64,000 nucleotides of DNA, taken from NCBI GenBank assembly GCA_028023455.1, contig JAQFVV010006551.1, positions 577,001-641,000 on the forward strand. The letters run 5' to 3'. The position numbers and the translations under genes are program-made. Below are positions 34,580-46,300 of the stretch, piece by piece (positions within the stretch are counted from its first letter, which is position 1; the number at the start of each line of letters is the position of its first letter). The notes beneath the pieces were generated by a model. That model did no database searches and was not told the DNA's origin. It was given only the letters and a program-made list of their open reading frames with translations. This DNA is from Epiperipatus broadwayi (taxonomy: Eukaryota; Onychophora; Udeonychophora; Euonychophora; Peripatidae).

Positions 34580-34905
34580 ATAATATTGGCATCAGAATGG
34601 AATTTGAGCATTCCATCATCAGATTTTTAATGGTATGAATGGCTGAAGATTTGGAGGTTGGAATAAATTGAAGTCTATCCTTTAAAGTATGAAGATTTGC
34701 TATCTTAATATAAACTGAACACTGATTATATATATGTGTGGGAGATGATGATCTGGACGAACTGATGAGTGCTAGTTCAGTATGAAATATGTATATTCGT
34801 GATCATTTATATGTGTGATCATGTGTATCAGTGGTATGAGATAGTGTGGATAGTTGAATGGTGCTTGAAATGTTTGGGTTCAAATCCCCCATATATGTTG
34901 AATAA
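34580..34905 (+). mobile_element. Family B copy B3
   Basis: Aligns with 29885-30191: a GAATTTGAGCATTCCATCAT-like start, the GCTATCTTAATAT block, the hammerhead and a 3' part with GGGTTCAAATCCCCC (34867-34881). That last motif matches a tRNA B box and is also recognisable, diverged, in the copy near 54.8 kb. Confidence 0.68.
34757..34800 (+). ncRNA. Hammerhead ribozyme motif, family B3 with compensatory stem I
   Basis: ACGAA (34757-34761), CUGAUGA (34762-34768), stem II GUGCU/AGUAU with two G-U pairs, GAAA (34784-34787), UAUGUAU, cleavage after UA at 34795, then UUCGU (34796-34800). Stem I is still perfect because both strands changed relative to B1 and B2 (C to G and G to C). Confidence 0.78.
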
Positions 34906-35335
34906 CTGATATATTATAAAATTTAATGATTAGTCATATTAAAGGAGACTGAGATTATATCTGAGTCTAGTTAAAATTTTGCTCTAATTAATATCATTTG
35001 TCAGATTTTTCATTCTTATAAAAAAACAACTACAAAATCAAATGTAAATGAATTTACATTTTCAAGACAAGTCAGATAAAAGAGAATAGTGTATTGATAT
35101 AAATAATGCTGGAAAAATTTGTCATTCCTGTGTTTACTTTCACTGCATAAACTCAATCTCATTACTATTTGAGATATAATGTTTTTTCGGTTTTGTTTTG
35201 AAATAACTATATTTATATTGAATAGGCACATGCCTTTATAAGATGGGTAATCTCTTCTAACCATTTGTGATAATGTGTGTTTGTGCAATCACATTTTCAT
35301 CCTTTAATTGCAATCACAGAAAATCTGGCCAAATC
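34906..35335. other. A+T-rich spacer, no feature seen
   Basis: Short minus-strand frame at 35016-35288 has no domain. Confidence 0.4.
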
Positions 35336-35458
35336 CATTAATATTTTATTAGTCATTCATTAAACTAAAAATTATCCAATAATTAATAATATTTCTATAG
35401 TGTAGATTTCATTACACTACTCTTCGACAAAGTAGGGACTGATTTCTATCCACTTTTA
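35336..35458 (+). repeat. Penelope-like terminal repeat, left
   Basis: TTAGTCATTCATTA, ATTATCCAATAAT and ATAATATTTCT blocks match the right copy in the same order, at roughly 80% by eye. Confidence 0.78.
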
Positions 35459-35689
35459 ACACTATGTGGAGGGATGTAATTATAAATCTATGATTAATGA
35501 CGTGAAAATGATCTGTAATCCTCACGATGCACATTTAATGTGGAACCAGAACTCATCACTTGGCCCGTACCATGCTCACTCACACTTATATTCATCCTTG
35601 TTCGATATATATATATATATATATATGTTGATACAAAGATTTTCACAGGTTGTATATATAAAAGACATTTTGCGGGTTCATCCATGTTA

Positions 35690-36890
35690 AAAAATGTTAA
35701 ATATTTATATGATCATACTACATATTTGGAAAAAACAACAAAAGCCATTATTAATAAATTACCTATTGAAACAAAGAGAAAAATTAAATAATCCCTCATG
35801 GAAAATCATGTATATGTCCAAAATTTTATGGATTTCCAAAAATTCACAAACCAGATACCCCCCTTTGTCTAATAATAAGCACAATAGGATCTCCAACTTA
35901 TATTTTAGCTAGATATTTATTGAATTTCATTAAACCTACAATCCCATCTATTAAATCATATATTAAAAACTCTTTTCATTTTATTTTTGTTTTAAAAATT
36001 TTTTAAATTAATGCTAATGACATTCTGGTCTGTTTTGATGTCATGTCTTATCTTTCTTTACAAACATTCCAATTGATGAAGCTTTAAATATAATTTCACA
36101 ACGTTGCAATTTATCAGACCATATTATTGCTTTGATTAAACATTGTCTCTTGAACACATATTTTGTATACAATGGACAGCATTACAGACAAGATTTTGGT
36201 ACTCCTATGGGCTCACCTATCTCAGGAGTAATAGCTGATTTATTCATGGAAAATATAGAAACTTGCACTTTAGAATCATCATCTTTAAAACCTCTCATTT
36301 GTCTCAGATACATATATGATACTTTTGTCATATGGCAACATGGAAAAAATAAATTATATGATTTTTTCTTACATTTAAATAATATGCATCCTCATATTAA
36401 ATTTACAATGGAGACATAGATTGATGGAAAACTTCCTTTTCTTGATGTTCTAGTCACCAGAACACCAAATAGTTTATCTTTTTCGATTTACAGAAAAAAT
36501 ACACACACGGACAGATATTTACATTTACTTTCTCATCATCACCCAACTCAGATAGTTTCTGTAGGCTAAAACTCTTTTAAATAGAGCAATTAACCTTTCA
36601 GATAAGGCACATCTGAAAGAAGAAATAAATCATATTAATAGTGTTTTATTAGCAAATAGTTATAATTATACATTTATTAAATAAGCCTTATTTCAAGCCC
36701 AAAATGGACAAAATAGGAAACAAAAAGATGATAAGTCAGCTTTTAGGATTTGTGTTTCATATGTAAAAGGAACTACAGACAGTATTGGACGTATATTAAA
36801 ATGCTATAATATAAATACAGCATTTCCTACTCATCAAAAGATCAGCAGTATAATAACCAAGCCTAAGGATTCAATCCCTCTTGAATCTCG
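35690..36890 (+). pseudogene. Penelope-like reverse transcriptase (broken)
   Basis: In several frames: KFYGFPKIHKPD (about 35822-35857), a diagnostic Penelope/telomerase-like block; IGSPTYILARYLLNFIKPT; NANDILVCFDV (motif A, first catalytic aspartate kept); QDFGTPMGSPISGVIADLF (motif B, about 36190-36245); RYIYDTFVIW (motif C, about 36306); [12 protein letters not shown] (about 36430). Motif C should be Y-x-D-D; here it reads YIYD, so one catalytic aspartate is lost. Stops occur at about 36417 and further on, with frameshifts before 36100. It copied element RNA when active; this copy cannot. Confidence 0.82.
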
Positions 36891-37197
36891 TGGTGTTTAT
36901 CAAATCTCATGTGAAAATTGTAAAGCTTCTTATATAGGTATGAGTAATCATTGCATCAGTGTTAGGAGAGATGAGCATGCTAATGCAGTTAAACAACATT
37001 TATCATCATCAGCACTCTCACTCCATAATATAGATTCAGATTATACAATTGATTTTTCTAGTACCAGGATCATATCCAGATGTGATAATCTCTACCAGTG
37101 CAAAATTAGAGAAGCCATTGAGATACTTAAAAGGCCAGATTGTATCAATAAGCGAGATGATACATGCAAACTTTCTCCTATTTGGAAAGATTTTTAA
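36884..37197 (+). pseudogene. GIY-YIG endonuclease domain of the Penelope-like element
   Basis: The frame runs from SIPLESRGVYQISCENC (CxxC between the two halves), through ASYIGMSN, SVRRDEHANAV and KIREAIEILKRPDCINKRDD, to a stop at 37195-37197. The GVY and YIG strands, the conserved arginine and the glutamate are all present, so this domain is better preserved than the reverse transcriptase. It normally nicks the target DNA to prime reverse transcription. Confidence 0.82.
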
Positions 37198-37488
37198 AAA
37201 AAAAAACATTCTTAATTTAACATTTTTGCTATTGGTGGAATTTTAACGTTTTTTTCAAATCAGTGATTGTAGCGCCTCTACAACCATCTTTCTACCTTTT
37301 ATCACCCAGTGAATGACTTGTGTGATCAAGTTGAAATGTTGGTATATCAATATTTAAAATTTTTTAACATGGACGAACTGGCAAAAGATGTCTTTTATAC
37401 ATATCGATAGCAAATTATTACAGATTAATTGATGTGTCAAATGTACTCCTCTCAAGACTTTGACACAAATCACTTAATGAAAGTATAT
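37198..37488 (+). other. 3' untranslated region of the Penelope-like element
   Basis: Non-coding sequence between the endonuclease stop and the right terminal repeat. A CTTG...CAAG hairpin followed by TTGAAATG near 37319-37340 recalls a ribozyme stem II, but CUGAUGA is absent. Confidence 0.5.
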
Positions 37489-37615
37489 TAATAATTTTTA
37501 TTAGTCATTCATTAGCCTAGGGATTATCCAATAATGAATAATATTTCTGCAATGTAAATTTCAGTACACCACTCTTCTGCAAGATAGGGGCTAATTTTTT
37601 TTCTATTCTACTTTT
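37489..37615 (+). repeat. Penelope-like terminal repeat, right
   Basis: Direct copy of 35336-35458; ends in a T-rich run. Confidence 0.78.
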
Positions 37616-37620
37616 TTTTA

Positions 37621-38084
37621 ATCAAACGTATTTATGTGTGCTTGCTGCTATTATGATGATGATGATGTAACAAGAAAATGATTAACTGTAACCAACAGGT
37701 AGTAAAATCCTATTGCTTAGACATACGTCTATTTTCTGACCAAAGATTTCTACATCTCTAATATAATAATCAAATAAAAGTTGTAGCAATAAACATACAC
37801 AATATTCAATATTTATTTATTGACTTAGTGACTTTTTTGAATCAATAGTCAGCCATGTTTTTAATATAATTATTGATTCACATACATAATATTATATACA
37901 CTAGGAGAGAAAGAAATACAACCGATGTTATATGTATTCTAAATAAACAACTGTTTTCCTTTTTTAAATTAAATTTTAATTTTTACAAAACTTTAATTAA
38001 ATGCTATGATTAAATAAAGAGATTGCCATTAAATTAAAAGATTCTATTTTTTTTTTTTTTTTTTAAAAAAAACTTAGTCTTTGA
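37621..38084. other. A+T-rich spacer, no feature seen
   Basis: Contains a short GATGAT run near 37655 and a T tract near 38048. Confidence 0.45.
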
Positions 38085-38640
38085 TGTGAGATAATTTTCT
38101 AATTGCCTTAAGCAAGTATGAGATTTTAATGTTTCAAAGTACTAGCTCTCTGCTAAAGAAGAATGCACTGTTGGAAAAGTGAATTTATATGCAAAACTTT
38201 TCAATAGACTCCTAAGCAGGCATGCCATAGGTTGTATGAGTGGATGAAAAACGCTTCTCCATAGAATGCTTCAGATGAATATGTGGTGCTTTTCTTAATA
38301 GACCGCTCGGCGCTATTAAAGAAAGTTTAAATAAATAATGCTTTTTTAATTCACAAGCTGGTGGTGACACAATGACTTATGCTAATATCCTCTGATTAAC
38401 ATAATAAATGCTGAGTTTCATGGTGACATATCTTGGCAGCCTGTCTAAGCATGTCAACAGCTGGAGCGTCAAGAGTGCTCAACTTTTGGCGCGCTCTTTG
38501 TGGGCAGGTGATGTGCTGTTGATTTTTTTACCGCTCTCTTTAGATAAACATCAGTTGCCAGTCAGATGAAGGAAATGATTAGGTAAAGAGGTGTTGGGTT
38601 CCTTGCTCATCAATGCCAAGATAATATTGTATTCATTTTT
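38085..38640. promoter_or_regulatory. Candidate conserved non-coding element
   Basis: About 550 bp of balanced, non-repetitive sequence in an A+T-rich background, with no open frame and no match to any repeat here. It holds dense candidate factor sites: ACAGCTGG (38457-38464), TTTTGGCGCG (E2F-like, 38484-38493), CAGGTG (38505-38510), and several TAAT, TGATTA and CTGTC motifs. This composition fits an enhancer, but only a cross-species comparison could show conservation. Confidence 0.35.
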
Positions 38641-39250
38641 TTTTACTGTTTTTTTTTCTATATCTGTCATTTTTAATACTTAATGTAATTTTCAATGAGT
38701 TCTTTCTAAACTCTCATCATTTTCTTAATAGATTTGCGTGCTATGTTTAAATGTAAAGAATAGATGAATTATAAGTTTAAAAGAGTAATAAAGATAAAAA
38801 TGTGATAAGTATCTCGGGAAAAAAAAAGCGAACGGCAGACGCATGTTATACGTTAGAAATGAGAAAAACATTTAAATATCATTTATATATATATATATTT
38901 AAATGTTTGAGGTAACACAAATATGAAACTATTTGTTTAATTTAAAATAAACAAAAATTAGTTGTAACATTACAATATCAAAACATAATAAGCACATAAA
39001 ACGATCAATAAATTATTTAAACGTTTTAAGTAGGAAATAACATGTATATGTGCATATGTGTGCGCGCGCGCTGAAGCCTGAATAGATTTTATATAATATA
39101 TGAATCACAATAGTTAATATATATAATCTAAATTATACTTTGGTTTTATTTCTTTTAAACTAAAATATGTGATATTTATTAACTTTATAATAATATATTA
39201 AAAATCAGGCAAATATTTAATTTAAATAAAATAAATAATTAAGTGAATTT
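38641..39250. other. A+T-rich spacer, no feature seen
   Basis: Short TA run and a GTGTGCGCGCGCGC patch near 39058-39072. Confidence 0.45.
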
Positions 39251-39254
39251 ATTA

Positions 39255-39370
39255 CTCGGGAATCCGTACGAAGTTTAAACAATCCCGAACCTGGAATCGA
39301 TCCGAAGACTTTACGCTCCACAGAATTCCATTATAAAATAGATTGCATGAGAGAGCATATTACTTGGTCT
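39255..39370 (-). mobile_element. Possible tRNA-derived SINE fragment
   Basis: On the minus strand, CGGATCGATTCCAGG contains a B-box-like GGATCGATTCC, next to GGAGCGTAAAGTC. The island is richer in G+C than its flanks. The A box is not clear, and no second copy is seen in the window. Confidence 0.35.
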
Positions 39371-40469
39371 CTTATACTTATATAATAGCAAAGATATTAT
39401 TTATCATAAATTGATTTTTTAAATTACTAAATAAACAAATATTTTTATAACGCATTAATTATGATATTATTTTACAGTGACAAAGTGGCAAATTCAAAAA
39501 CTAAAGATTCCAGGATCAATTGTTTTGTTAGTTTCATTAACTGATACTTAATCTGCAACTGGGATGTTGAGCATCACGTGACTTCTAGAGCAATTAACCA
39601 TATAATTATTTATTTATTTGTTGGAATCCTTGTAACATTTTAGTTAATATCAATCCCTTAAGAAGCATGTTTATAGTTTGTGGTAACAATTAATTTACAT
39701 GGAATAGATTCCTGTCAATTCGCTAACAGATAAATAAATATGCCATTATAATTTTTTTTTTAAAAAAGTAAATAATAGCAAAAACAACAACAATAACACA
39801 CTAGACATTAAATTTGTGGATACTTACACAAATAAATCTAAGTTGCACACATAAATAACATATAAAACAAATTGGTCATTGACATTAATAAACTCTTTTT
39901 TTTCTGCTAGATTTATAAAAAATTTGAGATTACCATTTGAATTTCATTCAAATCAATTTTTAATAGACTGTTGCATGAATAAGGTTTTCTATTAATCAAT
40001 AAAGTCTAATTTGCATTTATTTTAGACACTTGTTTTACTCAATTTCATCTCATTACATAAATATCTATTTCCTTTGAATTCTTCTAATATAGCATTTTGC
40101 ATATACTGAGAAACAATTTGTGTCCATGTTTTTTGTCAGCTTTCAAAAATTAGTAGTGGCCAAATTGCGTACAGTGTATTTATTAATAATACAGTAGTAT
40201 ATTATCACTTCAAAATAAAATAATGTGTCTTTTAAGATAACTGTTATATACATTTCATTTAATATAAAATGTAGGCTTTTCGATCTTCAAAAAGATTTTA
40301 CAAGAGTTTAAAAACTGTCATTCACAAAGTAAAGTTTGCTACAAAGGAAGTATACTGGCATTATAAGATCTCATATAAACAAATTAAAGATCCAATGTGT
40401 GCTCTATATGCATGTTCAGAGAAATCCAAAATTATCCACAATTGTATAATAAATTATTTATTTATTTTT
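39371..40469. other. A+T-rich spacer, no feature seen
   Basis: No gene or repeat recognised. Confidence 0.45.
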
Positions 40470-41180
40470 TAACTGTTATAAATTTAACGTCTTTCACATT
40501 ACTATCCTTTTGATGCAATACCCTGATCTAAACATGTTTTTCATTTGTCAAAGTAGTCCAGAAACTCTTGCAATGTGATCCCTTTTAATGATTGTGCCAT
40601 TTTGTTTTCACCATTTCTAAGTCTGTAAAGAAACAAATTTTGAGGCATATTTTATTTGACAGAATTTTAAAAAATCACACAAGAGAAATCGAATGAATAT
40701 GGCCTATAGATAAGCTGGGGCATGCTGAATTTAATTAAAAAGTGTTTCATTATCAAGGCTGTGAGAGATGACACTTTGTAACAATGAAGATTGTACTCTT
40801 CTATTTGTGATAAATTAGAACATTTACATTTTACTGCATTATGTAAATGTTTAGAACCTGCAGATAAAATGTCTGACCATTATATCTAAATCTAAAAGAA
40901 AAATATTGTTTGCATCAATTAAAAATCAATTGTGTTTTGACTTTGGACTTCATTCACCATAATTTTTAAGGATGTGGTGTATTTAATATTTCAATTAAAC
41001 CATTCATATATTTGTGTTTTTCCAAGATAAGCTTGCTTGTTATCTATTTCAAAAAATACAACTGTTTTTCTGCCATTTTCTGCAAACAGAAACAAAATTT
41101 CACATTGTTCAAACTTTTCAGTCATTGTAAAATTCACCAAATATGCAAAATGCATGTTACAAAAAATATGCTGCATGGTA
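40470..41180 (-). pseudogene. Mariner-family transposase relic
   Basis: On the minus strand, about 41176-40991 reads EKFEQCEILFLF...KQAYLGKTQIYEWFN, the first helix-turn-helix of mariner transposases (the QAYG...TQ.(Y/F)EWF pattern). Near 40720-40480, in other frames, come PYSFDF, then LQEFLDYFDK and CLDQGIASKG, matching the C-terminal part (PYSPDL..., W..C....G.YFEG). The middle catalytic region is too decayed to read the D,D34D residues. The plus-strand frame at 41012-41332 is antisense. Terminal inverted repeats were not found. Confidence 0.62.
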
Positions 41181-41861
41181 CCATGATTTCATACAGCAAT
41201 GCAATTTGGCAAATTGTTGCAGAAAAAGTCTTGCAAAAAGTATGTAACATCAGAAACATGTACTTCAATAGGTGCACAAACCAGAGAGTGATTCCAGTTA
41301 ATTTTTGTTCCCCTGCTCATATGTGGAATTAATACACTCATTTTTGTATAGTATTTCTTTGATGTTATTGTTTGCATTGACAAAATGGGTATATTCATAT
41401 AATAATGGCTTCTAGTGAATGATCAGATTAGATTCTCAAGCAACTTTATGCACTTTTGTTTTATATTCATAAAATAAGAATAACTGGAAATTGTCAACCT
41501 TCACTAAATTACAAATAAATTATTTGCCATCCATACTTTTATTTTGACTACTGATTTAGGGTAGTGACTTTATGACTGATATGCAATAGTCTCTACCAAT
41601 TAAAATTTAAAAAAATTGTATAGTCAATAGAATAAAACTCTTGGGTACTGTGATGTCACAACTTCCTAAGCCAGTGACTATATGTTTATTATCACTAATA
41701 AAATATGAAGGGCATGGTAGCATTCATGAATTAAAATTATTTCTCTGATAATTATTTAGCATTAAAAACTATGAATTATACTTGTTATGGGTTTGCAGAA
41801 CAATATTATTATTATTTTTTATAAGTCAATTATTTTATATAGCGTGGTGTTTTTTTATAAA
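41181..41861. other. A+T-rich spacer, no feature seen
   Basis: May include the 5' end of the mariner relic. Confidence 0.4.
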
Positions 41862-41992
41862 CAATAATATCTAAACAGCATTAAACTGTTGCACATGTAC
41901 TTTATCATGTGGTTGAAGTGTTAGTATTCATTCATTTTATATTTAAAATCCAAAGCGCATGTGCAACAGTTTAATGCTGTTTAGATATTATT
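41862..41992. repeat. Hairpin element with 34-bp near-perfect arms, MITE-like
   Basis: ATAATATCTAAACAGCATTA at about 41864 continues to TGTTGCACATG and is mirrored exactly at 41958-41990. About 60 bp lie between. Near-perfect arms imply a fairly recent or selected structure. Confidence 0.75.
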
Positions 41993-42339
41993 TTTTATAT
42001 AAAATTAATTTTATTAATTACAAATTATGTACAAGTATTAACTTATGTACAGGGGGAATTTTTTTATATGACATAAGGTGAATGTCTTATGAAATATAGC
42101 TATTATGACTATTACAATGAATCAGTTTTAAAGTATAATTTATATCATTTTATAATAATGCGCAATCAAGAAAAATATTATTTTGTCAAATTTTTCTCAT
42201 ACTATTTCTGGGTACATATTGTGGGGCATATAAATATATATTATATCACTCTTTATTATTATTTTTTAATGTTACATTTTTATTGCAAAAATTACAGAAC
42301 AGTAAGTAAGCCATGCGGTTGTAATAGTGTGAATAATTA
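41993..42339. other. A+T-rich spacer, no feature seen
   Basis: The frame at 42089-42355 is tyrosine-rich low-complexity translation. Confidence 0.4.
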
Positions 42340-43330
42340 CTATGGCATTATATGAATTAAAACTTTAATATTTTTCTCAAGATTAATTATTTGCTTGTGG
42401 AATACAAAGTATCTTAAAAATGAAAAGTATATACATGTTTCAAAAATGTATATAATATCTTCTGGATGACTATTATGTAAGATACACGTGGAATCCAGAT
42501 TTAATTTAAAATTGTTAATGAGGAAAGTTTCTGTAGGCATTGTGTTAAATAATAAGTTAAGTAAATTTTTAGTCATGATTAAGTAACCCACATATTTTGG
42601 AATATGATTAATATTTTTTTGCAGTTGGGAGGGTTGACCATCAATGTCTGTTAGGTATATAATTCTTTTATATCTTTAAATGAAACACTCATTAAAGATC
42701 TGATATTATAATTTTCTAACAAATCTGCATGCTCAATAGCATGGTCTATATAAAAAAATTATTTGCATACAATTGTTGAGCAAACAGTATTATAGAAGGA
42801 GGAGTGGCTTTGAGGATAGTATTAACTGTTGCTGTGATGTATATGTTAGCTATGATATAGAATACAAATGATTGAAGACATATTAGTTTAAGACCACCTT
42901 TGTAAATAGAAAAACAAGCACTTGTAGTTAATAGAAGATGTGATGTTGAACCCCATATGTATGATTTTGTTGTGGTAATGATATTTTTCACTGTACTCCT
43001 TAAATGATACATCTATGGACTATAGTAAGCAAATATACCACCCAGAATAGCAATTACAATATGAACTTTTATTATAGGATAAAGCAATTTTGGGTAGAAT
43101 TACTTTTATTTTTGTGTTGGACTTGTTTATAGCCAGAGGATTTAGATGATGGCTTAACTGTGTATTAGATAAATTAATTGGAATTCCAAGAATAGATGAG
43201 TGTGTATCTGTGAAAAATGAAGGTATTCATGACCTGTAGTTATCTACCAGATGGATGACCTACAAACTTGTATGTCCTCTTAGGGTTTCATATTTGTTCA
43301 GAATATAAAGATAATTGGAAATAGCAAATT
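42340..43330 (-). pseudogene. L1/Tx1-like LINE, C-terminal reverse transcriptase relic
   Basis: On the minus strand: SILGIPINL (thumb start), then IIHMG/FIWGS, KGGLKLICLQSF and FYIIANIYITATVN (the GGL..P..Y..A landmark after the thumb) in 43012-42746, and CILHNSHPEDIIYIFETC, a zf-RVT-like zinc pattern, in 42591-42340. The pieces lie in different frames. It is a second member of the class seen at 21050-22200, in the opposite orientation. Confidence 0.6.
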
Positions 43331-46300
43331 GTTCCTTATCTTGTGTATAATTAGTGTTTTTTTTAATCATTTATTTATAGGTTGATAATTAAGTCTATTA
43401 TTTAAAAGTGAATAGCTTTTTTAGTAATTTTTAAATTAGTCAATTTTCTTACTTGATATTACTATTTGTTATTTAAGCATGATTTAATACTATTATATTT
43501 GTTATTTTGTTTATTGCTTAAATCAATATTTGGTTGCTATTTTATATTTGCATCTTTTTGATAATTAAGCTATTGGTGATTTGTACCTCACCATAATTTA
43601 ATTACATTGATTTTAACATCTTCTATTAGTTGTATATAGCATGAAATAGGTATAAAATCTAGAAGCAGCACTAAAGGATGTAAAAATTACTGCTATGTTT
43701 TAATTTATTATGTTCTGCGAAAAATAGCATCACAAAAAGATTTTTAGATTACCAATGAATAGATTGTAAATGATGTGATTCCTTTACTACAATTTAGTTG
43801 AATGGTTCTATTTTAGTGCTAGTGACTCTATAATTTAATTGTATTTTTTCTACCTAGGTGGCAGAAGTCAGAAATTATAAGAAAACATTAAAGTGCAAGT
43901 GCCAAATTGAAAATTTAGTGGGCATCATTATCACTCTGCCTAGCTATTTGTTAGTTCCAAATATATTGTAAATTTAAAAATATTTTTTGAAATATTTAAA
44001 CTTATCAGGTATAAAATAAAATATTTTTTTAATGATGTTCTATTAAAATCAGAAATGAAGTTTGTTTTAAAATGATCATTTTATAGTATTAAATTTATTT
44101 TATTTTACTTCTTTGGAGAGAAATTGTTTATAATAAATACATAAAAAATAGTTTCATCACAAATTGTTCACTCTGTATACAAAAAATTAAGATTTTGTTA
44201 CTTATATTTGCTACTATGCCAAAATATTAAAGCACATGGTATATATTAATTTGATAATTGATTATTTGCTTTAACCATCATTCTGGGTCCTCAACATTTA
44301 TAAATTAATGGTAGTAAAACATTTTAATTTCGGTATAATCCCTAAAACAAAGCATGCAATTTATTAACTTTTGAGGATAATTTGATTAAAATATCTATTC
44401 TAACTCTCAAATATCATGGATTCTCAGATGGCCCGTGTACAAATCAACTAATTTATGGGTATTCCTTATAAATGAAGAAGAAGAAGCATATAATCAACTT
44501 TTAAGATTCTATATTGTTTAGAAAAAAGAGAAATATTTATTTGAATCATATTTGTCATTAAGTTTAAGAAATGTGCTATTAATTGACTGGCTAATAGCCA
44601 AAGGATTTATATAACATGTATTTGAACTAAGTGTAGTAATTTAATGAATGTGCATTTTATGTTTTATTGTATTTTATATTATCTTGTAAATATGTAGAGT
44701 TAATGGTATATATAATTTATTGTGTGAAATAATTACATGTTAGCTTGGGTGTAGGAACTGACAAGAGTCAATTTAGGGAACAGCACTTGCAGAAGGGCTT
44801 CATGATTAGTTCAATGAATCTATAATGTATCATTACACATGGCTTAATCCTCTATGTCTTTCTAGAGTTCTGTGCTTATACTCATGTTGTAATGTTAGGT
44901 AATATTTTTTATACCATCTAGTCTATGGTCGGCCTTTATCTCAATTGTTTCCTGTAATTTAGTTTTTTATTACATCTTTTGGTCTTAAATCATGCTTGTA
45001 AAACAGCACATGCCTTTCCATTTGGTAGATTAATGATGGTGTTTTATTTCAATTTTATCTGGATGTAAATGTTCAGATTATATTAACGTTATAGGATAAT
45101 TGCAAGCAATTTTATTATATTTCATATATCATCATGTGTTGGTGGTTAGTCTGCAAAATAATTATTATTATTGGTTTGTATATCCTTTAAGTTTGTTTCA
45201 GTGCTGGTGCTCAATCGACTGCACATTCTGCTATTATGCTAGTTGTTCTGATGATGGTTTAAAAAGTCTCATAGGGTACTTACTGCTTGTTATTCCTTGC
45301 ATGGATCAATACACCCACAGTTATATCACTGATCCTCATTATACAAATGTATGCTTGAGTAGAGTCTCCATACATTATAATACTTACATTGTTTTACTTT
45401 TCTTAATGTTTGTTGCACATGTTCTGTTATCAGCCAAAGAAGGACATTTAAGTGAATTACAGTCATAATTTATTATAGGTAATTTATATGATATCTTAAC
45501 CAATATGAGTTGGAATATAATTTTTTTTATATTTCAGATCTCATTATAGTAAAATTTCATAGATTTATCAATTCCAATTGTTGTCATTGTTATTATGAGT
45601 TTGGTATAAGTGCATTGGTTCTGGAGCTGCCATTGTTTTGTAATAAACTTTAGATTGTATTATCTGAAACTCATGCACATATCTATGCACGGAAATAAGT
45701 ACATATGATAGCATTTTATTTTATTTTATTTATTTACTCACCCAATTTATATATTTTGTCCATGTAGAACAATTATATGTGATGTTATTTATGTTATTTA
45801 TTGTTTATGTAAATTATGAATATTGTTAATCAATTACTATTTTCATATTTACTGAATCATATATAAATGTTAATTTGATAACCTAAATTATTTGTACCAT
45901 TTCTCTTAGTCACATATAGAGTCAGAAATCCAATGTAGTAAATATTCCATAAATTGTAGAGCCCATATTGTCCCTGATGATGATGCATACAAGGTTTACT
46001 GGAATATCCAGAGAGTATTGTGTTTATTCTTGGGTATTTTGTGATGTATAAAGTATAATAAAATCCCATTTACCTTCTGCATCACTGCTGCTTTCCTTTG
46101 TCAATTCAGGAGTATATTCAGAATTCGTTACCTCTATTGATATCTGTGACATCAATACTTAAATTAATATAGCAATTTGATTTAATATTTGGGTTAATGA
46201 AGAAATAATTTAAAATTAATATTGCTTACCTTCCATTGCAAAGCATTTACCCTATGTAACATTTTTGTACTTTAAACTTGAATACACGATAAGCTATCAT

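Larger units (their letters stand above)
35336..37620 (+). mobile_element. Penelope-like element with direct terminal repeats
   Basis: A reverse transcriptase and GIY-YIG endonuclease relic is bracketed by two direct repeats of about 120 bp (35336-35458 and 37489-37615), as expected for the pseudo-LTRs of Penelope-like elements. The order RT then endonuclease on the plus strand gives the orientation. About 290 bp of 3' untranslated sequence lies between the endonuclease stop and the right repeat. I found no hammerhead core in the repeats. Confidence 0.82.

Noticed and set aside
35336-35458. A hammerhead inside the Penelope-like terminal repeats
   Set aside because: CTGATTTC is present, but neither CUGAUGA nor a paired stem II followed by GAAA could be found in either copy.
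37319-37345. CTTG...CAAG hairpin followed by TTGAAATG as a ribozyme
   Set aside because: The conserved CUGAUGA is absent (GTGAATGA instead).
42089-42355. 88-codon plus-strand frame
   Set aside because: Tyrosine-rich translation of A+T-rich sequence with no domain.
45100-45468. 122-codon plus-strand frame
   Set aside because: Hydrophobic and aromatic with no motif, no neighbouring exon and no repeat match; probably chance in T-rich DNA.
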